Positions 1-6,122 of a DNA stretch of 6,451 bases are shown piece by piece. The stretch covers positions 1-6,451 of the forward strand of contig JAURGS010000143.1 in NCBI GenBank assembly GCA_030833685.1, in the 5' to 3' direction. The stretch's first letter is position 1, and each line of letters starts with the position of its first letter. The stretch comes from Rhodoferax sp. (lineage in GTDB: Bacteria; Pseudomonadota; Gammaproteobacteria; Burkholderiales; Burkholderiaceae_C). Under the pieces are notes generated by a model, which saw nothing but the letters and a program-made list of their open reading frames with translations, made no database searches and was not told the DNA's origin. The position numbers and the translations under genes were made by a program.

Positions 1-115
1 TACAACTAGTGATAGTATAAGTACATTTAGTGCTAGCATTAGTTCCTTTACTGGTAGTATTAGTACAACTAGTGCTAGTATAAGTGCAATTAGTGCTAGA
101 CTTAGTTCAATTAGA
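1..115. repeat. AT-rich degenerate tandem repeat, 21-base period
   Basis: Five full 21-base units (2-22, 23-43, 44-64, 65-85, 86-106) and a 9-base remnant (107-115) follow one another without spacers. Units 1 and 4 differ at only one base, so a 63-base higher-order copy (2-64 against 65-115) is also visible. The stretch has 37 G/C in 115 bases (32%), while the rest of the window is clearly GC-rich. It contains five CTAG tetranucleotides, which are scarce in the rest of the window. On the plus strand only the frame starting at base 2 is open. It encodes Ser-rich heptads such as TTSDSIS and TTSASIS, with Ile/Leu at heptad position 6 and Thr/Phe/Ile at position 2, a 4-3 spacing like a coiled-coil stalk. 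On the minus strand one frame is open and would be Leu/Ile/Val-rich. Which strand, if either, codes is not known. The sequence does not resemble the permease it adjoins. Confidence 0.85.
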
Positions 116-523
116 CCAACGCTGCTGCTGGCGCTGTACAAGGCCTCGCTTCTGGCGCGGCTGGCCCGTGCCGGAACTCAAGAGGCCTTGATGCAGGACT
201 ATGTGAAATTTGCGCGCGCCAAAGGCGTTTCCGAGAGCCGAATTCTGTTTGTTCATGTGCTCAAAAACATCATGATCCCTATCGTCTCCGTGCTCGGTTT
301 GGAGTTGGGGTCAATGATTGCCTTTGCCGTGGTCACAGAGACTGTGTTTGCCTGGCCCGGTATGGGCAAGCTTTTGATTGATTCGATCACTAAGCTTGAT
401 CGGCCGGTGATCGTGGCTTACCTGATGATGACCGTCCTGATGTTCGTTACCATCAACCTCATCGTCGATCTGGTTTACACCTGGTTGGACCCCCGAGTGC
501 GCTTGACCGCAGAGCCCGCGTGA
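2..523 (+). CDS. dppB: Peptide ABC transporter permease, DppB type (5' partial, N-terminal part replaced or missing)
   Basis: This is the C-terminal part of an inner-membrane permease subunit of a dipeptide/oligopeptide/nickel-type ABC importer. The frame is open from base 2 to the TGA at 521-523 (173 codons), but only codons from about base 116 (Pro-Thr-Leu-Leu-Leu) look like the family. From there come the helix before the coupling loop, the loop itself around DYVKFARAKG (positions about 200-230, ending near Leu-Lys-Asn-Ile-Met-Ile-Pro at 259-279), the conserved ETVFAWPGMG stretch (about 340-370) and the terminal helix ending LDPRVR. Full-length DppB proteins have about 310-340 residues, so roughly the first half to two thirds is absent. 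The ATG at 188 is an internal Met in the coupling loop, not a real start. Codons 1-38 are the Ser-rich repeat and are probably not native permease sequence. The stop overlaps the start of the next permease. The dpp symbol marks the subunit type; the transported substrate is unproven. Confidence 0.85.
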   Translation, partial: TTSDSISTFSASISSFTGSISTTSASISAISARLSSIRPTLLLALYKASLLARLARAGTQEALMQDYVKFARAKGVSESRILFVHVLKNIMIPIVSVLGLELGSMIAFAVVTETVFAWPGMGKLLIDSITKLDRPVIVAYLMMTVLMFVTINLIVDLVYTWLDPRVRLTAEPA

Positions 524-1446
524 TGGATTTGGCCCTTCGTTGCCTTTTGTTTGCCGCAGGCCTGTGGCTGTTTCGTTATGCCTTGCGAGGCTTTGGTCGG
601 GAATATTTCAATGGGGTGGGCGCCTACATCAGCACAGGCGTGTTGCTTGTGTTTTTGTTTCTGGCGGTCTTTTCACCCGAACTGTCACCGCAAAACCCCT
701 ATGACTTGGCGCAACTCAGCATCATGGACGGGCGTCTCCCGCCGGGCACTGCCAGCGCCGAAGGCCCCATGGTGTTTCATCTGGGCACCGACGATCAGGG
801 GCGCGACATTCTGTCGGGCATTCTCTATGGTTTGCGGGTGTCGTTGACGGTCTCACTGGTGGCCACGCTGGTGGCCATGAGCTTGGGTGTGGTGGTGGGT
901 ATCTACGCGGCGTGGGTGGGGGGGCGTATCGAGAGTGTTCTCATGCGCCTGGTTGACCTGCAGTTGTCATTTCCTTCGATTCTGGTGGCGCTGATGCTGA
1001 TGGCCGCGTTTGGGCGGGGCCTGGATAAGGTTGTGATCGCGCTGGTCATTGTTCAGTGGGCTTACTATGCGCGGACAGTTCGGGGAACAGCCCTGTCGGA
1101 GTCACAGCGCGACTATATCTCTGCGGCACGTTGTCTTGGGCTGTCAGGACCACGTATTCTTTTTCGTCACTTGCTGCCCAACTGTTTGCCGCCACTGCTG
1201 GTTATCTCAACGATCCAGGTGGCCAACACCATTGTGCTGGAGAGCTCCTTGTCCTTTCTGGGCGTTGGGGTCCCGATCACCAGTCCTTCGCTGGGGCTGC
1301 TCATTGCAAACGGCTACGGTTTCATGCTGTCAGGGCAGTACTGGATGAGCATGTTTCCGGGCGTTGCCTTGCTGTGCATTGTGGCTGCCATCAATTTGGT
1401 TGGCGATCGTTTGCGCGACACCTTGAACCCACGGTTGCACCGATGA
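523..1446 (+). CDS. dppC: Peptide ABC transporter permease, DppC type
   Basis: This is the second inner-membrane subunit of the importer, pairing with the DppB-type protein to form the substrate channel. With the ATG at 523 it has 307 residues, normal for the family. A GTG at 520 would add one residue and give a 4-base GTGA overlap, so the start is uncertain by one codon. The family hallmark HLGTDDQGRDILSGILYGLR lies at residues 86-105. It is followed by several hydrophobic helices, the ATPase-contact (EAA) loop at about 197-220 (DYISAARCLGLSGPRILFRH, then LLPN), the ESSLSFLGVGV segment at 240-250 and the C-terminal GDRLRDTLNPRL. Unusually there are two hydrophobic stretches before the periplasmic region, residues about 2-22 and 37-52, where DppC proteins commonly have one; the first may be an extra helix or an uncleaved signal anchor. 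No clear Shine-Dalgarno site is visible, so translational coupling to the upstream gene is likely. Confidence 0.93.
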   Translation: MDLALRCLLFAAGLWLFRYALRGFGREYFNGVGAYISTGVLLVFLFLAVFSPELSPQNPYDLAQLSIMDGRLPPGTASAEGPMVFHLGTDDQGRDILSGILYGLRVSLTVSLVATLVAMSLGVVVGIYAAWVGGRIESVLMRLVDLQLSFPSILVALMLMAAFGRGLDKVVIALVIVQWAYYARTVRGTALSESQRDYISAARCLGLSGPRILFRHLLPNCLPPLLVISTIQVANTIVLESSLSFLGVGVPITSPSLGLLIANGYGFMLSGQYWMSMFPGVALLCIVAAINLVGDRLRDTLNPRLHR

Positions 1447-2420
1447 ATGTTTTAGAAGTTCAGCAGCTGAAAACGCATTTTTTCACTCGCGCAGGGGTTG
1501 TCAAAGCCGTCGATGGCGTGGATTTTTCCTTGGCCAAAGGAAAGGTACTGGGCCTGGTTGGCGAGAGCGGCTCGGGTAAGTCGGTAACTGGTTTTTCTGT
1601 GCTGCGCCTGATTGAGGAGCCCGGCCGAATCGTTGGTGGTCGTATCCTGTTTCACGGCCAGGATCTGGCTGGGCTGTCGGATGCGCAGATGCGTGAGATT
1701 CGTGGTGACCGGATTGCCATGATTTTTCAGGATCCGCTCATGACCCTCAATCCGGTTCTGCGCATTGATACCCAGATGGTGGAGGCGGTGCAGTCGCACC
1801 ACCGCGTGAGCAGGCGTGCCGCATTGGCGCGCTCAGTCGACGTTCTTAGCCGTGTGGGCATCACCGGCGCGCAAGACCGCTTGTCCTCATATCCACACCA
1901 GTTCTCAGGGGGCATGCGCCAGCGGGTGGCCATTGCCATTGCATTGCTCAATGAGCCTGATCTGATCATTGCAGATGAGCCAACCACTGCTTTGGATGTG
2001 ACGATTCAAAGTCAGATCCTCAGTGAGGTCCAGGCATTGACCCGGGACACTGGTACGGCCCTGATTTGGATCACACATGATTTGGCTGTTGTGGCAGGCA
2101 TGGCTGACGAGATTGCCGTGATGTACGCCGGTCGAATTGTGGAGACCGGGCCAACTGATCGTGTGCTCGCCGAGCCTTGCCACCCGTACACCCGCGGTTT
2201 GTTGGGATCTATTCCTGGTCAGGGGCAACGGGGCCAGCCCTTGCTTCAAATCCCAGGTATGGCGCCAAATATGGCGAACCTACCGCAAGGCTGTACGTTT
2301 GCGCCGCGATGTCCTGTAGCCTTGGCCGACTGCACCTCGCAAGCACCACAGGTCACCTGGCTCTCAGGGCAGCGTAACGTGCGCTGCCATCATCCTGTCG
2401 CAGTGGGGTCAACAGCATGA
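1443..2420 (+). CDS. dppD: Peptide ABC transporter ATP-binding protein, DppD type
   Basis: This is a cytoplasmic ATPase that, with the next gene product, powers the importer. It has 325 residues, as expected for DppD/OppD proteins. Visible motifs are Walker A GESGSGKS (residues 40-47), the Q-loop Gln96 in IFQDP, the ABC signature FSGGMRQR (154-161), Walker B LIIADEP (174-180, catalytic Glu179) and the switch His212 in THDLAVVAGMA. The oligopeptide-type C-terminal extension begins at HPYTRGLL (247-254). It carries four cysteines (C284, C290, C297, C315) in the CTFAPRCP...C...RCHHP arrangement; related peptide transporter ATPases have been reported to hold an Fe-S cluster there. The ATG at 1443 overlaps the preceding stop as ATGA. 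The frame remains open upstream to about 1056, but that stretch is the permease gene read in another frame. All ATPase residues look intact. Confidence 0.95.
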   Translation: MNVLEVQQLKTHFFTRAGVVKAVDGVDFSLAKGKVLGLVGESGSGKSVTGFSVLRLIEEPGRIVGGRILFHGQDLAGLSDAQMREIRGDRIAMIFQDPLMTLNPVLRIDTQMVEAVQSHHRVSRRAALARSVDVLSRVGITGAQDRLSSYPHQFSGGMRQRVAIAIALLNEPDLIIADEPTTALDVTIQSQILSEVQALTRDTGTALIWITHDLAVVAGMADEIAVMYAGRIVETGPTDRVLAEPCHPYTRGLLGSIPGQGQRGQPLLQIPGMAPNMANLPQGCTFAPRCPVALADCTSQAPQVTWLSGQRNVRCHHPVAVGSTA

Positions 2421-3415
2421 GCGCTCTGTTGCAAGTCAAAGGCGTAAGCCGGCGTTTCGTGACCGAGCCTGGGGTGATCGAAAAGTTAGCAGGCTGGCTT
2501 GGCGCCAACACCGCAACAAAAACTGTTCACGCGGTTGACGAGGTTTCGTTTGATGTGGCTCGTGGTGAGGTTGTTGGACTGGTAGGCGAGTCCGGTTGTG
2601 GCAAGTCCACGCTCGGGCGCATGATTGCTGGTTTGCTTGCACCAAGCGGGGGTGAGTTGTTGTACGACGGCAGGCCTTTGTCCATGGGCGCAGATTTGGC
2701 CGCGCGCCGGGCCCGGCTGCGTCTTCAAATGATTTTTCAGGACCCGATGTCCTCGCTCAATCCGCGTATGAAGGTTCGCGACATCATTGGCGAGGCTGCC
2801 GTGTTGCACGGGATGACCACGGCTGCTGAGCGCGACGACTATGTTGGCACTTTGCTTGAGAAGGTGGCGCTGGATCGCAGCTATGGCGAGCGTTATGCGC
2901 ATCAATTTTCTGGTGGGCAGCGCCAGAGGATCTGCATCGCAAGAGCGCTGGCCGTTCGTCCTGATTTTTTGATTTGCGACGAAAGTGTTGCGGCCTTGGA
3001 TGTATCGATTCAGGCGCAGATCATCAACTTATTTCAACAGCTCCGCAAAGACCTGGGGCTGACTTACCTGTTTATCAGTCACGACCTGGGTGTTATCCAA
3101 CATCTGGCCGATCGGGTGGTGGTGATGTACCTGGGCAGGGTGGTGGAAACCGGGCCGGCTCAAGCGCTGTTTGCCAAACCACTGCATCCCTACACCCAGG
3201 CCCTGCTAGAGCAGGTGCCCAAGCTGCACGCTGGCAAACGGGCGTTCATTCCGATCAAGGGAGAAATCGCGTCGCCTTTGAACCCGCCCGCGGGTTGCCA
3301 TTTTCACACCCGCTGTCCCCAGGCGGGTCCCCGCTGCCAAAAGGAGCGGCCGGCCATTCAATTGATGGGAGAGCAGACCGTGGCCTGTCATTTGCATTTC
3401 GGAGGTACCCGATGA
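2417..3415 (+). CDS. dppF: Peptide ABC transporter ATP-binding protein, DppF type
   Basis: This is the second ATPase of the importer, expected to dimerise with the DppD-type subunit at the cytoplasmic face of the permeases. It has 332 residues, normal for DppF/OppF. Motifs are Walker A GESGCGKST (57-65), Q-loop Gln108, signature FSGGQRQR (164-171), Walker B FLICDES (184-190, catalytic Glu189) and switch His222 in SHDLGVIQHLADR. Ser190 replaces the more usual Pro of DEP, and DESVAALDVSIQAQ is otherwise a typical DppF/OppF stretch. The insert before the first core strand (residues about 15-37) is characteristic of the F subunit. The C-terminal extension starts at HPYTQALL (257-264) and includes four cysteines (C294, C300, C307, C324) spaced as in the D subunit. 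The start overlaps the preceding stop as ATGA, with only a weak G-rich stretch upstream, so coupled translation is likely. Confidence 0.95.
   Translation: MSALLQVKGVSRRFVTEPGVIEKLAGWLGANTATKTVHAVDEVSFDVARGEVVGLVGESGCGKSTLGRMIAGLLAPSGGELLYDGRPLSMGADLAARRARLRLQMIFQDPMSSLNPRMKVRDIIGEAAVLHGMTTAAERDDYVGTLLEKVALDRSYGERYAHQFSGGQRQRICIARALAVRPDFLICDESVAALDVSIQAQIINLFQQLRKDLGLTYLFISHDLGVIQHLADRVVVMYLGRVVETGPAQALFAKPLHPYTQALLEQVPKLHAGKRAFIPIKGEIASPLNPPAGCHFHTRCPQAGPRCQKERPAIQLMGEQTVACHLHFGGTR
3401..3405 (+). promoter_or_regulatory. Shine-Dalgarno site of the N-formylglutamate amidohydrolase gene
   Basis: GGAGG ends six bases before the ATG at 3412, inside the end of the DppF-type gene. It is the strongest ribosome-binding site in the operon. 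It supports the start at 3412 over any earlier codon in the long upstream open frame, and suggests that the hydrolase can be translated without relying only on coupling. Confidence 0.75.
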
Positions 3416-4287
3416 GCTTGGTCGTACCTGGCGTTTTGGTGATTGAGGGCGAGGCGTCTCAGTCTTCCCCCTTGGTTTTGGACAGCCCGCACTCGGGCAC
3501 CGACTACCCGGCAGATTTTCAGCATCAGGCTGATCCAGCTCGGCTCAGGCAGGCCGAGGATACGCATGTACACACCCTATGGAGAGGGGCGGTTGACCAA
3601 GGTGCCGTGTTGTTGCATGCGCTTTTTCCTCGGGCCTATGTCGATGCCAATCGCGCTGATGACGACATTGACCCAGCGCACCTGGAGGGCACCTACCCAG
3701 AGCAACTTCGACCCACGGTCAAAAGCCAGCTTGGCATTGGTTTGTGCTGGACGCGTGTACCTCCCGAGGGGGAGCCGATGTATCCCAAGGCCTTGACCGC
3801 AAGCCAGGTTCTCGCCAGGGTGAACACCTACCATCGGCCCTACCATCAGCAGCTGCGCCGCCTGCTTGATGCATCGCACCAGCGCTGGGGCTCGGTGTGG
3901 CATGTGAACTGCCATTCCATGCAAAACCAGGCATCGGCCATGTCGACACAGCCACGGGGGACGTTGCGCCCCGATTTCGTCCTGGGCGACCGCGACGGCA
4001 GCACCGCACAGGTGCAATTTTCCCAAGTGACGGCAGAGTTTTTGAAGAATAGGGGCTATGTGGTGACCATCAACGACCCCTACAAAGGCATGGAGCTGAT
4101 TCGGGCCAATGGCGACCCTGCGCGCGGTCGCCATTCCATGCAAATTGAGGTCAATCGGCGCTTGTACATGGACGAGGTCACCCGCGAGCCTCACAGTGGG
4201 TTCGGCGACTTGCAAGCCACCTTCGCTGCCCTGTCAGCACATCTATTGACGTATATCGCCGGACAACTGAAAGGACCCCAATCATGA
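3412..4287 (+). CDS. N-formylglutamate amidohydrolase family protein
   Basis: This is a predicted cytoplasmic metal-dependent hydrolase of the N-formylglutamate amidohydrolase (HutG-like, FGase) family. The founding activity splits N-formyl-L-glutamate to formate and glutamate in histidine degradation. It has 291 residues, in the usual range. Family marks are DSPHSGTDYP (24-33), with a likely metal-binding His27; QAEDTHVHTLW (47-57); DANRADDDIDP (78-88); VNCHSM (165-170), with a second candidate metal ligand His168; NDPYKG (221-226); and QIEVNRRLYMDE (244-255). No signal peptide is seen. It is coupled to the ATPase gene by an ATGA overlap and to the following deacylase gene in the same way. 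No other hut genes are in view, so a role in histidine degradation is not supported here. Processing of an imported N-acyl amino acid or peptide fits better, but that is inference. Substrate specificity cannot be read from these motifs. Confidence 0.9.
   Translation: MSLVVPGVLVIEGEASQSSPLVLDSPHSGTDYPADFQHQADPARLRQAEDTHVHTLWRGAVDQGAVLLHALFPRAYVDANRADDDIDPAHLEGTYPEQLRPTVKSQLGIGLCWTRVPPEGEPMYPKALTASQVLARVNTYHRPYHQQLRRLLDASHQRWGSVWHVNCHSMQNQASAMSTQPRGTLRPDFVLGDRDGSTAQVQFSQVTAEFLKNRGYVVTINDPYKGMELIRANGDPARGRHSMQIEVNRRLYMDEVTREPHSGFGDLQATFAALSAHLLTYIAGQLKGPQS
4271..4275 (+). promoter_or_regulatory. Shine-Dalgarno site of the AstE/aspartoacylase-like gene
   Basis: AAGGA ends eight bases before the ATG at 4284 and lies within the last codons of the upstream hydrolase gene. 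It supports the chosen start, which also makes a 4-base ATGA overlap with the preceding stop. Confidence 0.65.
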
Positions 4288-5285
4288 GCAGCTCGGCAAC
4301 AGGCCTGCCCAACATTTACGCCGTAGAAATTCAAAAGCCTGACCTTAGCAAGTACGCCAGTGGTAACACCGGGATTCCCTATGTCTGGACTTATGACAGT
4401 GGGGTTGCGGGCCCGCATGTGGCTTTGACCGCGCTGGTGCATGGCAACGAGCTGTGCGGGGCTGTCACCTTGGATTGGCTGATGGGGATGAATCTGAGGC
4501 CAACCAAAGGCCGCTTGTCTTTTGCATTTGTTAACGTCGCAGCCTTTGATTTGTTCGACCCCCAAGTGCCAGATGGCTCTCGGTGGGTAGATGAAGACTT
4601 CAATCGGCTTTGGGCCCCTGGTAGGCTGGCAGATTCCAGCAAGCCAGTGACGCACGAGGTTCGCCGCGCGCTTGAATTGGAGCCTTGGCTTAAGACCGTG
4701 GACTATTTACTGGATATTCACTCCATGCAGCACAAGACCGAGGCGCTCATCATTGCCGGGCCTTTGGACAAGGGGCAGCAGTTCGCGCGTGACATTGGTT
4801 GGCCCGATGTCATTGTGTGTGATGAGGGGCATGCCGAGGGCATGCGCATGCGTGACTACGGTGATTTTGGTGATCCCGCCTCGCCGCGCCAGGCTGCGTT
4901 GGTGGAGTGTGGGCAGCACTGGGAGTCCGAGTCCGTTGAAGTGGCCAAGGATTGCGCCGTCGGATTTTTGCGGCGAACTGGCGTCGTGTCACCCGATTTT
5001 CAGTCACAGCGCATGACGCAGCGGCCACAGCGAACGCCCAAGCGCGTGTATTGGGTGTCCGGGCCAGTCACCATCAAGACTGAGCGCTTTGTATTTGCGC
5101 AGGATTGGCGCGGCTTTGAGCATTTGCCTAAGGGGACCTTGATTGGGCATGATGATGATGAGCCGGTGTACGCGCCGCATGAGCCTACCGTCTTGATCAT
5201 GCCCTCCAGGCGATTGTGGGTGGGTAAGACGGCTGTCCGACTGGCTTACCCGGTGACGGGTGAGACAGCATCCCAGTCGCATTGA
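4284..5285 (+). CDS. Succinylglutamate desuccinylase/aspartoacylase family protein
   Basis: This is a predicted zinc-dependent deacylase of the AstE/ASPA family, which is built on a carboxypeptidase-like fold. Members remove succinyl, acetyl or other acyl groups from the amino group of amino acids. It has 333 residues, typical of the family. The zinc ligands are visible as HGNE (His53 and Glu56) and His146 in LLDIHSM. The DFNR motif at 105-108 gives the substrate-carboxylate-binding Asn107/Arg108 pair, and Glu208 in ALVECGQH is the probable general base. Residues from about 225 form the C-terminal beta-rich domain, ending in RRLWVGKTAVRLAY. The active site therefore looks complete. No signal peptide is seen, so it should act in the cytoplasm. 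It is the last gene of the overlapping operon. It does not sit with other arginine succinyltransferase pathway genes, so calling it AstE proper would overreach. A deacylase acting on a product of the importer is the contextual inference. Confidence 0.9.
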   Translation: MSSSATGLPNIYAVEIQKPDLSKYASGNTGIPYVWTYDSGVAGPHVALTALVHGNELCGAVTLDWLMGMNLRPTKGRLSFAFVNVAAFDLFDPQVPDGSRWVDEDFNRLWAPGRLADSSKPVTHEVRRALELEPWLKTVDYLLDIHSMQHKTEALIIAGPLDKGQQFARDIGWPDVIVCDEGHAEGMRMRDYGDFGDPASPRQAALVECGQHWESESVEVAKDCAVGFLRRTGVVSPDFQSQRMTQRPQRTPKRVYWVSGPVTIKTERFVFAQDWRGFEHLPKGTLIGHDDDEPVYAPHEPTVLIMPSRRLWVGKTAVRLAYPVTGETASQSH

Positions 5286-5318
5286 CGGCGCGTGGGCAGG
5301 GTGTGACCCCTATGCGCT

Positions 5319-5343
5319 GCGCCGCCAGCATGGCTTGAGGCGC
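5319..5343 (+). other. Possible imperfect hairpin in the 109-base gap after the operon
   Basis: GCGCC (5319-5323) can pair with GGCGC (5339-5343), and GCCA (5324-5327) with TGGC (5331-5334) around a 3-base loop. That leaves a 4-base bulge (TTGA) on the right arm. No T-run follows, so it is not a standard intrinsic terminator. It could weakly separate the transport operon from the methyltransferase gene, or be chance in GC-rich DNA. Confidence 0.25.
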
Positions 5344-5381
5344 TCAATGGCTTGCGTGGGTCTGGGCAAAGACATCTAAAA

Positions 5382-5386
5382 GAGGG
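5382..5386 (+). promoter_or_regulatory. Shine-Dalgarno site of the methyltransferase gene
   Basis: GAGGG ends eight bases before the ATG at 5395, a good spacing. It supports this start for the methyltransferase and indicates independent translation initiation after the intergenic gap. Confidence 0.6.
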
Positions 5387-5394
5387 CGAAGAGC

Positions 5395-6036
5395 ATGGCG
5401 AAATTTGGCAACCCCTTGGAGCGCTGGAATAGCCGTTTTTCCCAGAACGGGTACCTATTCGGCGAGGAGCCCAATGCGTACTTGCGCCAGCATGCGCCAC
5501 TGCTCATAGGCAAAGGCAAGACCCTGTGCGTGGCCGACGGCGAGGGAAGAAACAGCGTTTGGCTGGCTCGGGCAGGGCATACCGTCACGGCGTTTGACTT
5601 CGCACCCCCTGCGGTCGCCAAAGCCAGACAACTGGCTCGGCGCCACCAGGTTCACCTTGACTTGCATTGCTGTGACTGGATCAACTTTGACTGGCGCGAA
5701 CAGGTTTTCGACAACGTTGTGGGTGTATTTTTTCAGTTTGTCGATCCGCAAGACCGCGCGATTCTCTTCAGCAAGATGAGTTCAGCACTCAAGCCAGGTG
5801 GTGTCATGCTGATTCAGGGTTACCACACCGATCAACTTGAGTTCAACACCGGCGGCCCTGGTGTTCTGGAAAACCTTTACACCGAAGAATTGATGCGTAC
5901 CTCATTTCCCGAGCTGTCGGTTCAAGACCTTCGGGTCTACCGGCAAGAGATTCAGGAGGGCACCGGGCACTGTGGCATGTCGGCGCTGGTGGGTTATGTT
6001 GGCGTTAAAGACCTGCCAGCACCTGATAAGCCCTAG
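5395..6036 (+). CDS. Class I SAM-dependent methyltransferase, TehB-like
   Basis: This is a small cytoplasmic methyltransferase of 213 residues with a seven-strand Rossmann fold pattern. The N-terminal signature ERWNSRFSQNGYLFGEEPNAYL (residues 9-30, bar small variation) is typical of a widespread bacterial group often annotated as TehB/tellurite-resistance-like methyltransferases. The SAM-binding motif I is CVADGEGRNSVWLA (45-58), with DGEG in place of the classical GxGxG. The acidic residue after strand 2 is Asp68 in TAFDFAP. A post-motif acidic site is Asp94 (CCDW), strand 4 is FDNVVGVFFQF (105-115), and ALKPGG (131-136) precedes strand 5. The C-terminal part includes the group's NTGGP and ENLYTEELM segments (151-167). 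The methyl acceptor is not predictable, and tellurite or thiopurine detoxification is only a possibility by family. It lies 109 bases after the operon, with its own Shine-Dalgarno site, and converges on the cyclase gene, so shared function with the transporter is not indicated. Confidence 0.88.
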   Translation: MAKFGNPLERWNSRFSQNGYLFGEEPNAYLRQHAPLLIGKGKTLCVADGEGRNSVWLARAGHTVTAFDFAPPAVAKARQLARRHQVHLDLHCCDWINFDWREQVFDNVVGVFFQFVDPQDRAILFSKMSSALKPGGVMLIQGYHTDQLEFNTGGPGVLENLYTEELMRTSFPELSVQDLRVYRQEIQEGTGHCGMSALVGYVGVKDLPAPDKP

Positions 6037-6122
6037 CCGGATCTGGCTTTGCAAAATGCAGGGCCGGTCTCACCAAGGTCTGCATCGGATGTTTGCTTTG
6101 GGGTGGCCCAACTTGGCATCGG

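Noticed and set aside
1..115. Possible CRISPR-like array because of regular repeats
   Set aside because: The units follow one another directly with no spacers, they are degenerate, and the 21-base period matches whole codons; nothing like a repeat-spacer pattern is present.
188..523. A complete small 111-residue gene starting at ATG 188
   Set aside because: The ATG lies within the conserved coupling loop of the permease, and family-like sequence continues upstream to about base 116, so it is an internal Met.
1056..1442. N-terminal extension of the DppD-type ATPase frame
   Set aside because: The frame is open here, but it overlaps the well-supported permease in another frame, and the ATPase starts normally at 1443 with the usual family N-terminus.
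3203..3216. Inverted repeat CCTGC/GCAGG around TAGA
   Set aside because: It sits inside the DppF-type coding sequence over conserved C-terminal residues, has no T-run and is short enough to be chance.
2974..3411. N-terminal extension of the N-formylglutamate amidohydrolase frame
   Set aside because: This stretch is the end of the DppF-type gene read in another frame; the Shine-Dalgarno site at 3401-3405 and the family length both support the start at 3412.
3577..4215. Long minus-strand open frame (212 codons) opposite the amidohydrolase gene
   Set aside because: It has no recognisable domain and lies entirely antisense to a gene with clear conserved motifs; long antisense frames are common in GC-rich DNA.
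5351..5379. Possible promoter (TTGCGT, then TCTAAA after 17 bases) before the methyltransferase gene
   Set aside because: Both boxes match the consensus poorly, and transcription would begin almost on top of the ribosome-binding site; it is not better than chance.
6035..6048. Small stem AGCC/GGCT with a short T-run after it, as a terminator for the methyltransferase gene
   Set aside because: The stem has only four pairs plus a G-T wobble and is followed by two further Ts, too weak to call an intrinsic terminator; nothing else convincing lies between the convergent genes.
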